This document shows, one piece after another, positions 43,416-53,603 of a DNA stretch of 64,000 nucleotides. Position 1 is the first letter of the stretch, and every line of letters starts with the position of its first letter. Position numbers and translations under genes: made by a program. The stretch is from positions 744,001 through 808,000 of the forward strand of contig CAVXRN010000002.1 in the NCBI GenBank assembly GCA_963764205.1, written 5' to 3'. The notes beneath the pieces were generated by a model that did no database searches, was not told the origin of the DNA, and saw nothing but the letters and a program-made list of their open reading frames with translations. This stretch comes from Chersky-840 sp963764205 (GTDB lineage Bacteria; Actinomycetota; Acidimicrobiia; Acidimicrobiales; UBA8190).

Positions 43416-44720
43416 GTGACCGAGGTCGAGCGTCTGGGGGGTGTCTTGGCTGTTGGTGCCGAGCAGGGCGTGGCCGTCGGGGACCTGAGCAGTCTGTCTT
43501 CCACCTCCGAACCGGCGCGCCCGCTGCCAGGCGAGCCCGAGGCCGAGCTGAGCGCCGGCCGCATCGCCGCCGCCCGCCTCGACAAGGTGGCAGCCCGTGC
43601 GCTCGAGATCGGCCTGCGGCGGGTCCAGGTGCTGGCCTGGCGGGACTTCGAGGACCCCGAAGCCGGCGGCTCGGAGCTGCACGCCCACCGGATGGCCACA
43701 GCGTGGGCCCGAGCGGGCATCGACATTTCGATGCGCACGTCGGCGGCCCCGGGCCAGGCGTCGATCTCGATGCGCGACGGGTACCAGGTGATCCGCAAGT
43801 CGGGACGCTACGGGGTGTTCCCCCGCAGCGCCCTGAGCGGGCTCGTCGGCCGCCGGGGTCGACCCGACGGGTTGATCGAGATCTGGAACGGCATGCCGTT
43901 CTTCACTCCCCTGTGGGCCCGGTGCCCGCGCATCGTGTTCCTGCACCACGTGCACGCGGCGATGTGGCGGATGGTGTTGACTCCGCGCCTGGCCCGCGTC
44001 GGGGAGACGGTCGAACTTCGACTGGCACCACCGCTGTACCGCCACAGCCGAGTGCTCACTCCGTCCACCTCCTCGCGCGACGAGATCCTGTCGATGCTCG
44101 GGCTCGACGAGTCGCGGGTGACGGTGGTCCCGCCCGGCGTGGACGCCCGGTTCTTCCCCGGCGCGAGCAAGTCCCCGACCCCGCTCGTGTTGGCCGTCGG
44201 GAGGTTGGTGCCGGTGAAGCGGCTCGAGCTCCTCGTCGACGCCGTGGCTCAGGCCCGGACGAGGGTGCCCGAGTTGCGCCTCCTCGTCGTGGGCGAAGGG
44301 TACGAGCGTCCTCTGATCGAGGCGAAGATCGACGAGGTCGGGGGGCGGTCGTGGGTCGAGCTCGCCGGTCATGTGTCTGACGACCAGCTCGCCGACGCCT
44401 ATCGCCGCGCCTGGGTCCTCGCCAGCACGTCACTGCGCGAGGGGTGGAACATGACGATCACCGAGGCCGGCGCGTGCGGTACGCCGGCCGTCGTCTCCGA
44501 CATTGCGGGACATCGCGATGCGCTGACGTCGGGCCGAAGCGGCCTGCTGGTCGACCCCGGCGACGCCTTCGTCGACGCCCTGGTACAGGTGCTCACGGAC
44601 ACCGAGCTGCGCCAGCGCCTCGCCGACGGTGCGGTGGCCCGCTCCGCTGATCTCACCTGGGACGCAACTGCCGCCACGGTGCTGGGCGCACTGGTCGAGG
44701 AGGCCGAAGCCCGGCTCTAG
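43416..44720 (+). CDS. GT4 glycosyltransferase
   Basis: 434 residues from GTG 43416, which overlaps a two-codon frame (ATG AGG TGA) preceded by eight G. FEDPEAGGSELHAHRMATAW is the donor-loop region; IWNGMPFFTPLW, PPGVDARFFPG, AVGRLVPVKRLELLVDA and STSLREGWNMTITEAGACG are GT4 motifs. The HHVHAAMWRM segment is common in actinobacterial relatives. The first 80 residues are poorly conserved and may not all be translated. The 194 bases upstream hold TAGAGT-like boxes but no clear promoter. Confidence 0.83.
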   Translation: MTEVERLGGVLAVGAEQGVAVGDLSSLSSTSEPARPLPGEPEAELSAGRIAAARLDKVAARALEIGLRRVQVLAWRDFEDPEAGGSELHAHRMATAWARAGIDISMRTSAAPGQASISMRDGYQVIRKSGRYGVFPRSALSGLVGRRGRPDGLIEIWNGMPFFTPLWARCPRIVFLHHVHAAMWRMVLTPRLARVGETVELRLAPPLYRHSRVLTPSTSSRDEILSMLGLDESRVTVVPPGVDARFFPGASKSPTPLVLAVGRLVPVKRLELLVDAVAQARTRVPELRLLVVGEGYERPLIEAKIDEVGGRSWVELAGHVSDDQLADAYRRAWVLASTSLREGWNMTITEAGACGTPAVVSDIAGHRDALTSGRSGLLVDPGDAFVDALVQVLTDTELRQRLADGAVARSADLTWDATAATVLGALVEEAEARL

Positions 44721-44724
44721 CCGG

Positions 44725-47700
44725 TCAGCGTTGGCGCCGCCGAACGAGTTCGACCACCGCGTCGGCCCCGAGCAGGACGATGGCGGTCCACACCAGCTCG
44801 TCGGCCAGCTCGAAATGGATCGGCCACGCGCCCGAGGCGAAATGCTGCGTCGCCTGGAGCACGATGATGTAGACGACGGCTCCCAGCGCGAACCCGATCA
44901 CGGCGATGCCCAGCAGCCCCCGGGTCCGGGGAACGATCAAGACCACGCCCACGGCGAGAGCCACGCCGACGAAGACGTTGAAGAAGACCGCCTGGGGCAC
45001 GAGCACACCCGCGACGAGCCCGCACACCGACGCCACCACGACAGCCAACCCCGGTGACAGGCGCCGGGCCGGCCCGAAGGGGTTCGACAGGACGGGCTCG
45101 TCGGGCTCGTCGGGCTCGTCGGCCTCGTCAGAGGCCCTCGCGTCGCTCGAGGACAATGCGGCGGTGCTCGGTGCCGGCGCAGGGGTGACGCCGCCGTGCA
45201 CCGACCTTCGACGGCGTCGCGGACGCAACACGAGCACGAGACAGGCGATGACCGCGGCGGCGGAGATCACGAGAGCGATGTTCTGACTCGTCTGCGGCTT
45301 CCACCGCAGGTTCACGGTCACGGTGTGGGCTCCGGTGGGTCGGACGAGCCAGCCGTTGGCAAACCCGTCGATCAGCATGGGGGCTCCCAGGGACTTCGTG
45401 CTGCCGACCACGGAGGCCACCCATCCCTTGTTGATGCTCTGGCCCAGCACGAGCCAATAGGGCTGGGTCGCGCCCGTGATCTTCAGCTGCATCTTCGTGG
45501 CCGTGGCCGATGTCACCCGGACCGTGGGGGCCGGCCCCGGCGTGGGTGCCGCCAGCGCGGCGCCGCCCGGGCCGGTGGTCGCATCGGGGCCGCCACCGGG
45601 TGCGGAGTCCAGCGCCAATTGGTCGATGTCGATGCCGGTCGACTCACCCGACATGCCGAGGACCACATGGGTGCCCGCCGCCAAGGTGATTCCCGCCGCG
45701 TCGGCCCCGCACAGCTTCACAGTGAGGGCGTCGCCCGCCAACGCGTCGCGCGTGGAGCCCGACAGCGTGACCGACACGGGCTTGCCGTCGACGGTGAGGA
45801 GGTTCGAGCGACACGTGGTGGGGAACGCGGCGGGCGCGGCCCCGATCTGGGTGCCAGGGATACCGAGCTCGGCGATGCCGAAGGGGAGGGCGATCGGCGC
45901 CTGCGAGGAGTAGTCCTTGATCATCACTTGCCTGACGCCAGTGACCGTGATGGTGAGGTCCCGGCCCGTCACGGCGGAGAAGTGCACCGGGACGCTGACC
46001 GTCGCCCCCAGGTGCTTGGCGGTGGCCACCGCCGGCAACGTCACCGTGGTCGACTGCGAGGCGGCCGGACAGCGCTCGTCGGCGCCCACATGGTCACACG
46101 CCTGAATGCGAAGCGCGGTGGGCACCGAGTGGTGCGCGTCGGCCGCGAGCACCAGGTCGAGATGGTCCACCGTCGAGCTCTGCGGCCGGTTCACCTGGAT
46201 CCAGGCGCCTTGCTGATTGCCGGTGCCGAGTCCCGGAGACCACTGCGTCGCCGGGTTCCCGTCGAGCGCGGCGGAGGCCGTGGCGTTCAGGTCACCGGGA
46301 AGGCGTTGCGACGAGTACGCCACGACCCCGCCCTGGGCGGCACCGGGTCGTCCGATCAGCGCGTCCACGGTGTCGTCGCTGGCCATCGAGCTGATCCGGG
46401 CCTTGCCCGTGAGCCCGAAGGTGCGCGTCGTGGGCAGAGTGAAACTGCGAGCCAGCACCGGCTCGGGATCCGCAGCGGGGGCCACCGGCGCCACCCGCTC
46501 TCGCGTCATGACCAGGACGAGGCGATGTGTCTGCGACGCCGACCCCACCGACGACAGGAGGTCGGCCGGCATCGAGATGACCTGTTGGGCCTGCACGCCC
46601 GGGATTCCCACCTCGGCCAACCCCACGGGAGAGGCCTCCTCCTGGATCTTCTTCGAAGCCCCGGTCAAGTTGGTGGCGGCGATGGTGATGCGGAGCGTGG
46701 TGAAGGTCTGACGAGGGAACGAGATCAGCTGTCCGCGCCCCGAGCGCGACGCGGGGCCGACCTTGACGGTGACGGGGGAGCCGCCGTCGAAGCTGAGCGT
46801 CGCCCGCGTGATCCACTGGTTGACTTCGTAGTCGTTGGGAGGCGGCTGCAGGATCGTGATGCCACCCGTGGTCACCTGCTTGGCCAGGGTCACCTGCCAG
46901 AACTTGCCTTCGGGCGAGGGTCCCGGGGTGACGGGAGGGACGCCGAGTTGTGTCTCCCACGCCGAGTCGGGAATCCCGTCGATGGCCTGCGCCGCCGAGT
47001 GGTCAGGGGTATCGGGGGAGCCGGTAACCGACGCCACGCCCACCATCTGGGCCGTGGACTGGGCATCGCCCGGCGCGTCGGGGAAGATGTCGAGGGCCAC
47101 GCTGGGCTCGGGGTCAGACGCCGCCAGGGTGATACCGGCGTTGTCGGACACGGTGTTCCACAAGAACGTCTGCTTGCGGTTGCTGTCGGTGACGAGCAAC
47201 GTGGCCCCTCCCGCCAGCGCGCTCGACAGGGCTTTGGGGTGTGTGTCGAGGGTGCCGGAGTAGAGGACGGGCGATGTGGTGCTCAGGAGCCCGAGGCCCG
47301 AGGCGTCGGCGAGGCCCACGGCGTCGCCGGCGACGACGAGCGCCCCCTCGGTGGACTCGGCGCGGCACGATCGGTCGAGGGTTCTGCACCCCCAGGACCT
47401 CGAGCGGCGACGGCCACGAGGCGTCGGGCGCGGCGGCCAACGTGGACTCGTCGATCATGGGAATGGGCGACACGTTGGGCTTGGGAGTGCCGTAGCCGAC
47501 GGGGGAGTCGAGCCCGGCCTGGGGCAGGTCCAACGACTGCCAGAACAGCTGCGGCGGGGGGCGGTCATAGAGCTCGTACGCGATGTCGTTCTGCACCAGG
47601 ACGTCCCCCACGCTCATGAGCCGGGCCATCGGCGCCAGGGCGGCGGGGTCCGCCGTGCGATCCTGCATGGGGACGTCCAGCGCATAGGTCATGTCGTAGC

Positions 47701-49219
47701 TGGGGAGCGAGCCCAGAGGAAGTTGCTGGCGGGTGACGAAGGGGCGGGTGAGCAGGCCGGGCCAGATCGGGTCGACGGTGTTGCCGTAGCGGTAGGCACC
47801 GAAATTGTCGCCCGGGATGGCGAGCACACGGGTCTGGGTCTTCTCGGCGTTGAGGGCATTGGCCGCCTGGGTGACGTAGCTCGGCACCGGTGTCGGGAAC
47901 GTGTAGCGGTCGAGCACGGAGCTGCCGTTCCACGCCGGCGGGTTGGCGGCGACGACCGCCGCCAGGGCCAAACCTGTCGCGACGACCCCCATCAACGTCT
48001 CGCGTCGCGACAGTGCGGTGATGCCGGCACCGAGCAGGACAGCGAGGCCGATCAGCACCATGGGGGTGGCCCGGTCCGTCGAGCGCAGCGCCAGTCCCGC
48101 CGTGGTCTCGGTCATGAAGGACTTGATGTAGCCACCCACCGTCGAGGGAGCGACGTAGGGGTTCGACCCCACCGCCAGGACCATTCCCACCACGATGAGC
48201 CCGATGAAGAAGACCCGGTGGCGCCACCGGACGACCACCGCCGCCACCAACGCCAGCAGCGGCACGGCGAAGGTCATCCCGATGAGCCACAGCTGTTGGG
48301 TGAACCCGGCCGACGTGGCGGCCCACGGGCCGGCGATGTCGGACCCGTAGAAGAACCAGTAGCCGAGACCGCGTAGCACTTCGGACGACAGGGAGGTCTT
48401 CGCCACGGCGGAGACCTTCTCGGTCACTCCGAGCACGTTGAGGCCGTAGCCCGACTCGATGGCGAGTGACCACGCCCACCACAGCGACACCCCGGCGGTG
48501 AGCACGACGACCCGCCACACCGTCGACCACGCCTGCGCCAGCGTGTGCTCTCTGGCGATGAACACGGCGTAGAGCAACCACAGCGTCGGCGCCACGGCCG
48601 CGTAGATCGGACCACTGGCGTTGGTGCCGCTGATGGTGAACCACACCAGGGCGAACAACGCCGGGTACCGCCAGCCGCCGCTGCGCACCCCCCGGATGAC
48701 GAAGGCGATCATCCACCCCAGGCCCGCCCAGGGCAGCACCAAGGACCCGATGCGGCCCACGTCCTGGAGCCAATACGGCGACAGCATGTACGCGACCGCA
48801 GCCACGAACCGCCCCGGCCCCCGGAGTCCGAGGGTGCGACACAGGTACACGACACCTGCCCCGGCCCCGAAGAGCATGGCCCCCACCCACAGCCGCTGGC
48901 CCACCCACAGGGGCACGCCCAACACGTGCACGGCCCAGAAGAAAGGCCCGAGGGGGAAGAGGAAGCCGATCTGTTCATGGGTCACGGTGCCCAGACCCAC
49001 CGTCGGGTCCCACATCGACGCCGACTGACGCAGGAACCGTCCCGCGTCGAGGTACAGATAGCTCTTGGTGTCGGAGTCGGCGACCCCCGGCTGTGCCCAC
49101 AGCTGCGGCACGAAGGCGAGGACGGCGACCAGCAGGTACTCGAGCCGGCCCCCTGCCCACCGCCTCGCTCCCTGCCGGTCGGACCCGCGCGCCGTCGCGC
49201 TCCGTGTCGTCAGGCTCAA
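44725..49219 (-). pseudogene. AftD-like GT-C arabinofuranosyltransferase family protein, frameshifted
   Basis: About 1,497 residues once mended. The membrane half starts at TTG 49219 and has DSDTKSYLYLDAGRFLRQS and MWDPTVGLGTVTHEQIG (about 48-86), hallmarks of AftD, which adds arabinofuranose outside the membrane in mycobacteria. The frame moves by +1 near 47364 (GTGCCGCG for GTGCGCG); the second half then holds a large extracytoplasmic part with jelly-roll, discoidin-like sugar-binding regions and ends with five or so helices. The span of 4495 bases is 3n+1. A paralogue lies at the end of the window. The true sugar is not known outside mycolate-type bacteria. Confidence 0.82.
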
Positions 49220-49444
49220 CGCGCCGTCCCCCCTCTCGGCGTGGGTACTACCAGGAACGTGGCACCACCAGGAATTCGCCAGTATGGCATGGGGCCGTCT
49301 CGAATCGGGGCCACCCGCAGGGCCCCGCCTGAGCCTTGGAGACTCCTGCAGGTAACCTGGAGCAGGGGTTGAGGGCTGGGCGATTGGTCACGACCCGCAC
49401 CATTGGGGCCGGTATCGCTGGCGATCTGAGGAGGGGGGCAGACC

Positions 49445-49476
49445 CGATGTCGACAGGCCCGTGCGTGTCGACATCG
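49445..49476. promoter_or_regulatory. 11-bp perfect inverted repeat before the lipoprotein gene
   Basis: CGATGTCGACA (49445-49455) and TGTCGACATCG (49466-49476) are exact complements around a 10-base loop. It could be an RNA hairpin or an operator. It overlaps the beginning of a short upstream frame and ends 40 bases before ATG 49517. Confidence 0.65.
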
Positions 49477-49533
49477 CCATGGCGCCATTGGGTCGGCCGT
49501 GTTGTGAGGCAAAGACATGCGCACACGCCATGA
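49447..49533 (+). CDS. Possible 28-residue leader ORF
   Basis: ATG 49447 is preceded by GAGGAGGGGGG, the best ribosome site in this 300-base gap (49220-49516). The frame overlaps the lipoprotein start by 17 bases and ends at 49533. The peptide holds two Trp and three His. The remaining gap sequence shows TAACCT near 49357 as a possible -10 box and nothing else I can support. Confidence 0.3.
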   Translation: MSTGPCVSTSPWRHWVGRVVRQRHAHTP

Positions 49534-50278
49534 TCACCTGCTCGTCCTGCTCCTCGTCGTCTGCCTGAGCATCGCGGGGTGTGGAGGAACGTCGGCCGCC
49601 ACGCGGGCGCCGTTGCCGACCGTGGGCAAACTCGGGAGCACGCTCCAGGCCTCGAGCGCCCAGTTCACGCTCAACCAGGTCTTCTCGGACCCGACCTACA
49701 AGGTGGTCGTCGTCATGCTGACGGCGCTCAACACGTCGAACGTGAGCGCCGACTACAGCAACCTGTCGGTCATCACGCTGATGAGCGACACCACCGGGCA
49801 CAGCTACAGCCCCGATCCGAACAGCCCCGCGGTGGAGCAGCAATGTGACCAGGGCGGCTTCTTCACTCCGGTGGCGCCGGGCCAGTCCCAGCGGGGTTGT
49901 GAGTTCTTCCCAGTGCCGACGGGGACCGTCCCCGCGCAACTCGAGGTCCTGGTGCACCCCACCTTGCGATGGGTCCTGGCCAACGGCCCACCGCCCACCA
50001 CCCCGAGCCCGGCAGGCGGCACGGGGACGGGAACCGGAACGGGAACGGGCACGGGCACGGGGACCGGCACGGGCACGGGAACCGGCACGGGCACGGGGAC
50101 CGGCACGGGCACAGGGACCGGGACGGGCACAGGAACAGGAACCGGAGCCGGCCCCGCCGCCAAGGGGGGGGCCGGGAAGGCCAAGAAGCACCACCATGCC
50201 CGACACCCCAAGAAGAAGCCGACCGTCAAGAAATTGAAGAAGACGAAGGTGAAGGTAAAGGTAAAGGCGAAGAGGTAG
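49517..50278 (+). CDS. Lipoprotein with Gly-Thr repeat linker and polycationic tail
   Basis: 253 residues. Signal peptide with lipobox LSIAGC, then a DUF4352-like beta domain (about 30-155): FTLNQVFSD, VVVVMLTALNTSNVS, and a Cys pair near 112 and 130. A linker of 21 Gly-Thr pairs follows, then a tail of about 35 residues made largely of Lys, Arg and His, ending VKVKVKAKR. The folded part is distantly like the lipoprotein at 10771. The layout (lipid anchor, globular head, flexible spacer, cationic end) would suit binding a negatively charged surface glycan; this is inference. The next gene starts three bases later. Confidence 0.75.
   Translation: MRTRHDHLLVLLLVVCLSIAGCGGTSAATRAPLPTVGKLGSTLQASSAQFTLNQVFSDPTYKVVVVMLTALNTSNVSADYSNLSVITLMSDTTGHSYSPDPNSPAVEQQCDQGGFFTPVAPGQSQRGCEFFPVPTGTVPAQLEVLVHPTLRWVLANGPPPTTPSPAGGTGTGTGTGTGTGTGTGTGTGTGTGTGTGTGTGTGTGTGTGTGAGPAAKGGAGKAKKHHHARHPKKKPTVKKLKKTKVKVKVKAKR
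50018..50143. repeat. Hexanucleotide repeat coding 21 Gly-Thr pairs
   Basis: 126 bases of GGN-ACN units. Within it an 18-base higher-order unit (GG(G/A)ACCGGCACGGGCACG) recurs about four times, showing local duplication. Units are multiples of three, so length change alters only the linker. Confidence 0.9.
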
Positions 50279-50281
50279 CCC

Positions 50282-52486
50282 ATGCGCGGCACCGACGATT
50301 CGGCGAGCGACGACGCCTCGTCACGCATCGGCGCTGCGGTGGCGCTCGCTCTCGTCGTCGCATGGGGATGTGTCCGTTGGCGAGCCGAGCTCACACCGGT
50401 CGCCTACGCCGACGACAGCTCCGTGCACCAACAGATGGTGCGGTTCGCACTCGGTCGCTTCGAGGCCGGGCACCTCCCCATGACGAGCTGGTTCCCCTAT
50501 CTCGGCCTCGGTTCGCCCCAGTTCCTCCACTACCAGGGCCTACCGGCCATGCTCGCCGGGGCCCTGGGCCTGGCCACCGGCGGCAACAGCGCGTTCCGCC
50601 TGACGCTGTACCTATTGCTGGCGCTGTGGCCGCTCTCGGTGTACTGGTCGGCCCGGCTCTTCGACCTCGGGCGAGCCACCTCGGTCCTGTCGGCGGCGGC
50701 CGCTCCCCTGCTCATGAGCGCGGTGGGTGTCGGCTACGAGCCCAAGGCGTATGTGTGGATCGGCTACGGCGTGTGGGCGCAGCTGTGGGCATCGTGGACG
50801 CTTCCCCTGGCGTGGGCCTTCACGTGGCGCGCCATGGCGTCACGGCGCGCCGTGCTGCCTGCGGTCGTCTTCGTGGCCCTCACGATGGCCCTGCACTTCG
50901 AGACGGGCTACCTCGCGCTGATCCCGGTCGTGATCTTCCCGTTCTTGACACCGAGCGAGCTCCGGCCCCGGGTGCGGCGCGCTGCGGTCGTCGGGGTCGG
51001 CGCGCTCCTGGCCTCGGCGTGGGTGACCGTGCCGTTGTTGGTGGAGAGTCGGTGGGCCGCCACCAACGAGATCCTGGCCCGTACGCCCCTCGTCAACGGG
51101 TACGGCGCCAAGCAGGTCATGGCGTGGCTGGTGACGGGCCAGCTCTTCGACGCCCATCGCTTTCCCGTCGTCACCCTTCTGGCCGGGGTCGGCCTGGCGG
51201 TGTGTGTGGTGCGCTGGCGCGCCCAGCCGACGGGACGGGCACTGGTGGCGTTGCTCGTGATGAGCCTCCTCCTGTCGTTCGGCCGCACGACCTTCGGGGG
51301 CCTCACGGTGCTCTTGCCCGGGAGCAAGGACATCTTCATGCGCCGCTTCATGATGGGCATCCAGCTGTCGGGCCTCTACTTGGCGGGCATCGGCGGCATG
51401 GCCCTGCTCCGTGCGGTCGCAGCGGGCGTGACACGGTGGCGGCCCGCGCTCGGCGCATGGACAGCCGCACCCCGCCGACGGACTGCCGTCGTGGCGCTGG
51501 CGGGTGTCGTGGGCTTGGCCGTCCTGGCGCCGGCGTGGACCCAGATCGACGCCTTCGGGGCCACCAACGCCCAGTGGATCGCGTCGCAGCACGCGGCGGA
51601 GAGCACCCAGGGGCGTGAGGTCGACCGCCTCATCGCCTATGTGCAGCACCACGGGGGCGGGCGCGTCTATGCCGGGATGCCGTCGAATTGGGGTTCCGAT
51701 TTCTCCGTCGGCGCGGTCCCGGTGTTCAAGTTCCTCGAGAGCCGCGACGTCGACGAGGTGGGGTACACGTTGCGCACCGCGTCACTCATGACCGACCCCG
51801 AGTACTTCTTCGACGAGCAGAACCCCGGCGACTACCCGCTCTTCGGCATCCGCTATGTGCTCGTGCCCGCCGGTCACCCGTCACCGGTACCGACGCGGCT
51901 GGTCATGAGTGCGGGCCCCTACCAGCTCCGCGTCGTCCCCAGTGCCGGGTACGTCCGTGTCGTCGACACCGTCGGCGTGCTCAGCGTCGACAAGACCGAC
52001 GTCGGCACGATGAGCGTGCCCTATCTCCGTTCCCCGCTGCCCGGTGCGGGTCGCTACCTGACCGTCGCCTACGGCGGTGCCGCCCCCGCGCCGCTCACCG
52101 CCCCCGCCGTGGCGAAGATCACCGGAGGGCCCGGCACGGTGCGATCCGAGCACGACGACCTCGTGGACGGCCGCGTGCGTGCCACCGTCGTGGCGCGCCG
52201 CGCCGCGGCCGTGGTCCTGAGCGCGTCGTTCGACCCGGGATGGACCGTCGAGGTGGACGGCCGGCCCGCTCCGGTCGAGATGCTCGCCCCTGCGCTCCCG
52301 GCGGTGCGGGTCGGGCCCGGCGTCCACACGGTCACCTTCTCGTACCGGGGCTTCGGGGCGTACCCCGTGCTCTTCGTCGTGCTCGCCGTGACGCTTCTCG
52401 CCCTGGCGCTCGTCACCTTGTGCGGCCTGGAGCCGATCGACCGGTGGCGGCGCCTCCGTGGGCGCCGGGGCTACCGGGCCGCCTGA
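50282..52486 (+). CDS. Large multi-pass membrane protein, GT-C/YfhO-like
   Basis: 734 residues: a dozen or so helices up to about 410, then an extracytoplasmic part and a C-terminal helix with basic tail. YADDSSVHQQMVRFALGRFE and MTSWFPYLGLGSPQFLHYQG in the first loop recall GT-C first-loop acidic motifs. The C-terminal FDPGWTVEVDGRPAPVEML is like the end domain of the YfhO proteins, but overall similarity to them is weak. It is three bases downstream of the lipoprotein, probably one operon. It overlaps the convergent GGDEF gene by 16 bases. Confidence 0.68.
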   Translation: MRGTDDSASDDASSRIGAAVALALVVAWGCVRWRAELTPVAYADDSSVHQQMVRFALGRFEAGHLPMTSWFPYLGLGSPQFLHYQGLPAMLAGALGLATGGNSAFRLTLYLLLALWPLSVYWSARLFDLGRATSVLSAAAAPLLMSAVGVGYEPKAYVWIGYGVWAQLWASWTLPLAWAFTWRAMASRRAVLPAVVFVALTMALHFETGYLALIPVVIFPFLTPSELRPRVRRAAVVGVGALLASAWVTVPLLVESRWAATNEILARTPLVNGYGAKQVMAWLVTGQLFDAHRFPVVTLLAGVGLAVCVVRWRAQPTGRALVALLVMSLLLSFGRTTFGGLTVLLPGSKDIFMRRFMMGIQLSGLYLAGIGGMALLRAVAAGVTRWRPALGAWTAAPRRRTAVVALAGVVGLAVLAPAWTQIDAFGATNAQWIASQHAAESTQGREVDRLIAYVQHHGGGRVYAGMPSNWGSDFSVGAVPVFKFLESRDVDEVGYTLRTASLMTDPEYFFDEQNPGDYPLFGIRYVLVPAGHPSPVPTRLVMSAGPYQLRVVPSAGYVRVVDTVGVLSVDKTDVGTMSVPYLRSPLPGAGRYLTVAYGGAAPAPLTAPAVAKITGGPGTVRSEHDDLVDGRVRATVVARRAAAVVLSASFDPGWTVEVDGRPAPVEMLAPALPAVRVGPGVHTVTFSYRGFGAYPVLFVVLAVTLLALALVTLCGLEPIDRWRRLRGRRGYRAA

Positions 52487-53349
52487 CGGCGCCGGCGTTG
52501 TTTGGCGCTGTACATGGCGTGGTCGGCCTCGGCCAACAGGTCGGCGGGGATCACGTCGGGATCACTGGTCAGCGCCAGGCCGACGCTGATGCCCACGCTC
52601 AATTCGACGCCGTCCACGGTCATGGGGACGTCGAAGGCACTCTCGACCCGACCTGCCACCGCGGTGGCGCCATCGTCGTCGATGCTCTCGCACAGGACCA
52701 CGAACTCGTCCCCACCCAAGTGCGCGGCGGTGTCGGCGGGCCGGATCACCGCCTCGATACGGCGGGCGGTCTCCATGAGAACCTGGTCCCCGACGGCGTG
52801 GCCCAACCGGTCGTTGATGCCTTTGAGGCCGTCCACGTCGCAGAACAGCACGCCCAGGGTCTTGGGCTCCCGCCGGTCGCGCGCCAACGCCTGTCGCAAG
52901 CGGTCGTCCAACAGATAGCGGTTGGGGAGACCCGTGACCGGGTCGTGCGTGGCCCGGTACGCCATCTCGGAGTCCGCCATGGACCGTTCGGTGATGTCGC
53001 GCATGAGTGCGAGCACGGCCGGCTCGTCGTCCCAGTCCGTGGACAGCATGCGCATGTCGGCCAGGATGACCTCGTTGTCGGGACGGCGCGACGTGGTCGA
53101 CACGACCGGAAAGCTGGCAGCCTTCCCGACCAACTGAGCCCGGGTGGTGCCGAGCATCACCGCGGCGGACGTGTTGGCGAAGACCACGATGCCGTCACGG
53201 TTGACCACGATCACGCCGTCGGTACTGTTGTCGACCACGCCTCGAAAGTGGCCTTCGACACTGGTCAGGCGGTCGCGTAGCTCCCTGACCTCCTGTCGGA
53301 GGTCGTTGCGGTCGTCGTCGCCCCGTGGCTCGCCTTCGTCGGTTGCCAA
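52471..53349 (-). CDS. PAS-GGDEF diguanylate cyclase
   Basis: 292 residues: a short coiled coil (15-32), a PAS domain (about 33-125) and a GGDEF domain (about 135-285). The active site GGDEF is intact at 212-216, and the product-inhibition site RPAD (203-206) lies exactly five residues before it. DPVTGLPNRYLLDDRL and FCDVDGLKGINDRLGH are standard. No membrane helix, so a cytoplasmic sensor making c-di-GMP is expected. C-di-GMP often controls extracellular polysaccharide, so its place beside the glycan island is suggestive only. Upstream lies a palindromic operator-like region. Confidence 0.88.
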   Translation of the reverse strand: MATDEGEPRGDDDRNDLRQEVRELRDRLTSVEGHFRGVVDNSTDGVIVVNRDGIVVFANTSAAVMLGTTRAQLVGKAASFPVVSTTSRRPDNEVILADMRMLSTDWDDEPAVLALMRDITERSMADSEMAYRATHDPVTGLPNRYLLDDRLRQALARDRREPKTLGVLFCDVDGLKGINDRLGHAVGDQVLMETARRIEAVIRPADTAAHLGGDEFVVLCESIDDDGATAVAGRVESAFDVPMTVDGVELSVGISVGLALTSDPDVIPADLLAEADHAMYSAKQRRRRQAAR

Positions 53350-53468
53350 TAGCTTCTCTCAGGTCGTGCTCAGACCAAGTGACGCAAGCGTGCTCGGCTC
53401 CGGACGACCGTGGTCTGCCGGACCCCGGGCTGGCATGCCACTCGTAGTCCCCCGCGTGACACTGATTG

Positions 53469-53496
53469 TGGGCCATTTGGCCCACTAGTGGCCCAA
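53469..53496. promoter_or_regulatory. Clustered palindromes, operator-like
   Basis: TGGGCCATTTGGCCCA (53469-53484) is a perfect inverted repeat with 7-base arms. CACTAGTG (53483-53490) is a second palindrome, and TGGCCCA recurs at 53489-53495. They sit in the 254-base divergent gap (53350-53603) between the GGDEF and LON-domain genes. The rest of the gap shows no gene. Confidence 0.5.
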
Positions 53497-53603
53497 TTTA
53501 GTCACAACGTTGATCCAATTCCGGCTCGTTCGGCCACGGAGCGTCGGGGGAGAAGGAGGCGAGCGAAAGGGCACCCCGGCGGCGCAGACGCCATCCTGGG
53601 GGC

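Noticed and set aside
50018..50143. Phase variation by the Gly-Thr repeat
   Set aside because: Repeat units are multiples of three bases, so slippage changes linker length but cannot switch the gene off.
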